5,986 nt of DNA from Pseudomonadota bacterium (GTDB lineage: Bacteria > Pseudomonadota > Alphaproteobacteria > JAKJEU01). This document shows positions 5,710-5,986 of the stretch, piece after piece (position 1 is the stretch's first letter; each line of letters opens with the position of its first letter). The stretch spans positions 1 through 5,986 of the forward strand of contig JAKJEU010000095.1 of NCBI GenBank assembly GCA_022705265.1. The letters run 5' to 3'. The position numbers were made by a program, and so were the translations under genes. The notes below the pieces were generated by a model. That model ran no database searches. It worked only from the letters and a program-made list of their open reading frames with translations, and was not told where the DNA came from.

Positions 5710-5784
5710 TCCGAGTTAGCTCAGTGGTAGAGCAATCGGCTGTTAACCGATCGGTCGTAGGTTCGAATCCTACCCGCGGAGCCA
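5710..5784 (+). tRNA. tRNA-Asn (anticodon GTT) with a defective, probably chimeric acceptor stem
   Basis: A 75-base cloverleaf with CCA encoded. The D arm (GCTC...GAGC), the anticodon stem ATCGG/CCGAT around CTGTTAA (GTT at 5742-5744) and the T arm GTAGG/CCTAC around TTCGAAT are all perfect, and the discriminator is G. The acceptor is not: 5' TCCGAGT (5710-5716) against 3' CCGCGGA (5774-5780) gives A-G at pair 5-68 and T-C at pair 7-66, so 5 of 7 pairs form. The 3' arm would suit a TCCGCGG partner, which is the form I recall from GC-rich alphaproteobacteria, while the 5' arm asks for ACTCGGA. It lies 19 bases after tRNA-Cys, and the base composition changes right after it. It is probably a join of two different tRNA-Asn genes. 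Confidence 0.88.
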
Positions 5785-5820
5785 CAAGATCTCCATATAT
5801 TTTCAATGTGTTGAGCTGGC

Positions 5821-5845
5821 TCACATAGAGCCGGGCTCTTTGTGA
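5821..5845. repeat. 25-bp interrupted palindrome after tRNA-Asn
   Basis: TCACA (5821-5825) pairs with TGTGA (5841-5845), and AGAGCC (5827-5832) pairs with GGCTCT (5834-5839), with a single T-T mismatch between the two blocks and a central G. A competing fold pairs GAGC-T-GGCTC (5813-5822) with GAGCC-GG-GCTC (5828-5838) around ACATA, followed by TTT. It may act as a tRNA terminator or processing structure in the source genome. No long T-run follows. Confidence 0.5.
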
Positions 5846-5853
5846 CATGCAAT

Positions 5854-5880
5854 GGCCCGCCACCCTTGCAGGAGCGGGCC
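5854..5880. terminator. Terminator-like GC hairpin between convergent genes
   Basis: A perfect 7-bp stem, GGCCCGC (5854-5860) with GCGGGCC (5874-5880), has a 13-base loop that can form a small inner stem. It lies between the plus-strand tRNA-Asn and the 3' end of the minus-strand fragment at 5913-5986, where a bidirectional terminator is expected. Neither side has a strong T-run (TTGCTT on the plus strand), so termination strength is uncertain. Confidence 0.45.
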
Positions 5881-5912
5881 TTGCTTGGTTCGGCGCGGCC
5901 TTGCGACGTCGG

Positions 5913-5986
5913 CTACTTCTTCTTCCGCGGGTCTTCTTCCGGATTGACGTAGACGATGTCGAACGGACCGTTCGCCGCCACCTGGA
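5913..5986 (-). CDS. C-terminal fragment of an unidentified protein (GC-rich tail)
   Basis: Minus-strand codons from 5984 down to TAG at 5915-5913 give 23 residues, QVAANGP then FDIVYVNPEEDPRKKK. 19 of 23 codons end in G or C, the opposite of every gene to its left, which supports real coding sequence from a GC-rich genome. The charged DPRKKK end is typical of a soluble protein tail. I do not recognise the family, and the N-terminus lies beyond the right edge. The gene converges on tRNA-Asn, with the hairpin at 5854-5880 between them. Confidence 0.55.
   Translation of the reverse strand, partial: QVAANGPFDIVYVNPEEDPRKKK

Larger units (their letters stand above)
5785..5986. other. GC-rich tail of foreign composition
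   Basis: By hand count GC is about 54% at 5785-5880 and about 61% at 5881-5986, against roughly 10% in the AT-rich block at 5521-5580 and A/T-ending codons in all five genes to the left. The change coincides with the 3' half of tRNA-Asn. The tail contains two inverted repeats and the end of one minus-strand gene. The likeliest reading is sequence from another, GC-rich genome joined through the conserved tRNA core; a genomic island inserted at the tRNA is the alternative. No integrase or clean attachment repeat is visible. Confidence 0.7.

Noticed and set aside
5594..5863. Minus-strand 89-codon open frame containing VGFEPTTDRLTADCSTTEL and GGRDRNRTDVKGF.
   Set aside because: It is the antisense of tRNA-Cys and tRNA-Asn. 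These peptide strings are a well-known false annotation produced by reading tRNA genes backwards, and the frame also crosses the suspected join.

Overview
The window looks like a low-GC alphaproteobacterial chromosome segment, with a short GC-rich tail that probably comes from a different genome. Positions 1 to about 5709 are AT-rich, with A/T-ending codons throughout. They carry five genes, all on the minus strand: an ankyrin-repeat secreted protein (N-terminal part only), dihydroxy-acid dehydratase IlvD, a PopZ-type polar organising protein (DUF2497), a TolC-family outer-membrane channel, and a protein-L-isoaspartate O-methyltransferase (PCMT)-like protein. The PCMT/TolC/PopZ order and the DUF2497 family itself point to Alphaproteobacteria. 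IlvD means the cell keeps at least part of branched-chain amino acid synthesis, so it is unlikely to be an extremely reduced parasite. A more exact taxonomic placement is not possible from this window.

Layout in transcription order on the minus strand: PCMT-like gene (5506-4892), 64 bp gap, tolC (4827-3460), 97 bp gap, popZ with a GTG start (3360-2827), 97 bp gap, ilvD (2729-915), 87 bp gap, ankyrin protein (827 to beyond the left edge). The gaps are all under 100 bp. Recognisable sigma70-like promoters lie before ilvD and before the ankyrin gene, so ilvD and the ankyrin gene are probably separate units from the envelope/polarity group. Rightward from the PCMT start there is a divergent promoter with phased A-tracts upstream, which reads a tRNA-Cys(GCA) and then a tRNA-Asn(GUU) on the plus strand.

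The most notable point is the tRNA-Asn. Its D, anticodon and T arms are good, but its acceptor stem pairs at only 5 of 7 positions: the 5' strand asks for a 3' arm ending CTCGGA, while the gene has CCGCGGA. Immediately after it, composition jumps (about 54% GC at 5785-5880, about 61% at 5881-5986). There follow GC-rich inverted repeats and the C-terminal 23 codons of a minus-strand gene with GC-ending codons. The simplest reading is a chimeric join, assembly artefact or recombination, inside the conserved core of tRNA-Asn. Insertion of a mobile element at the tRNA is the biological alternative.

No CRISPR array, transposase, integrase or clearly new system is visible. The smaller points of interest are an unusually regular 34-residue ankyrin period, direct and inverted repeats in the tolC leader, a CtrA-like half-site pair upstream of popZ, and a tiny Val/Leu/Ile-rich reading frame upstream of ilvD.
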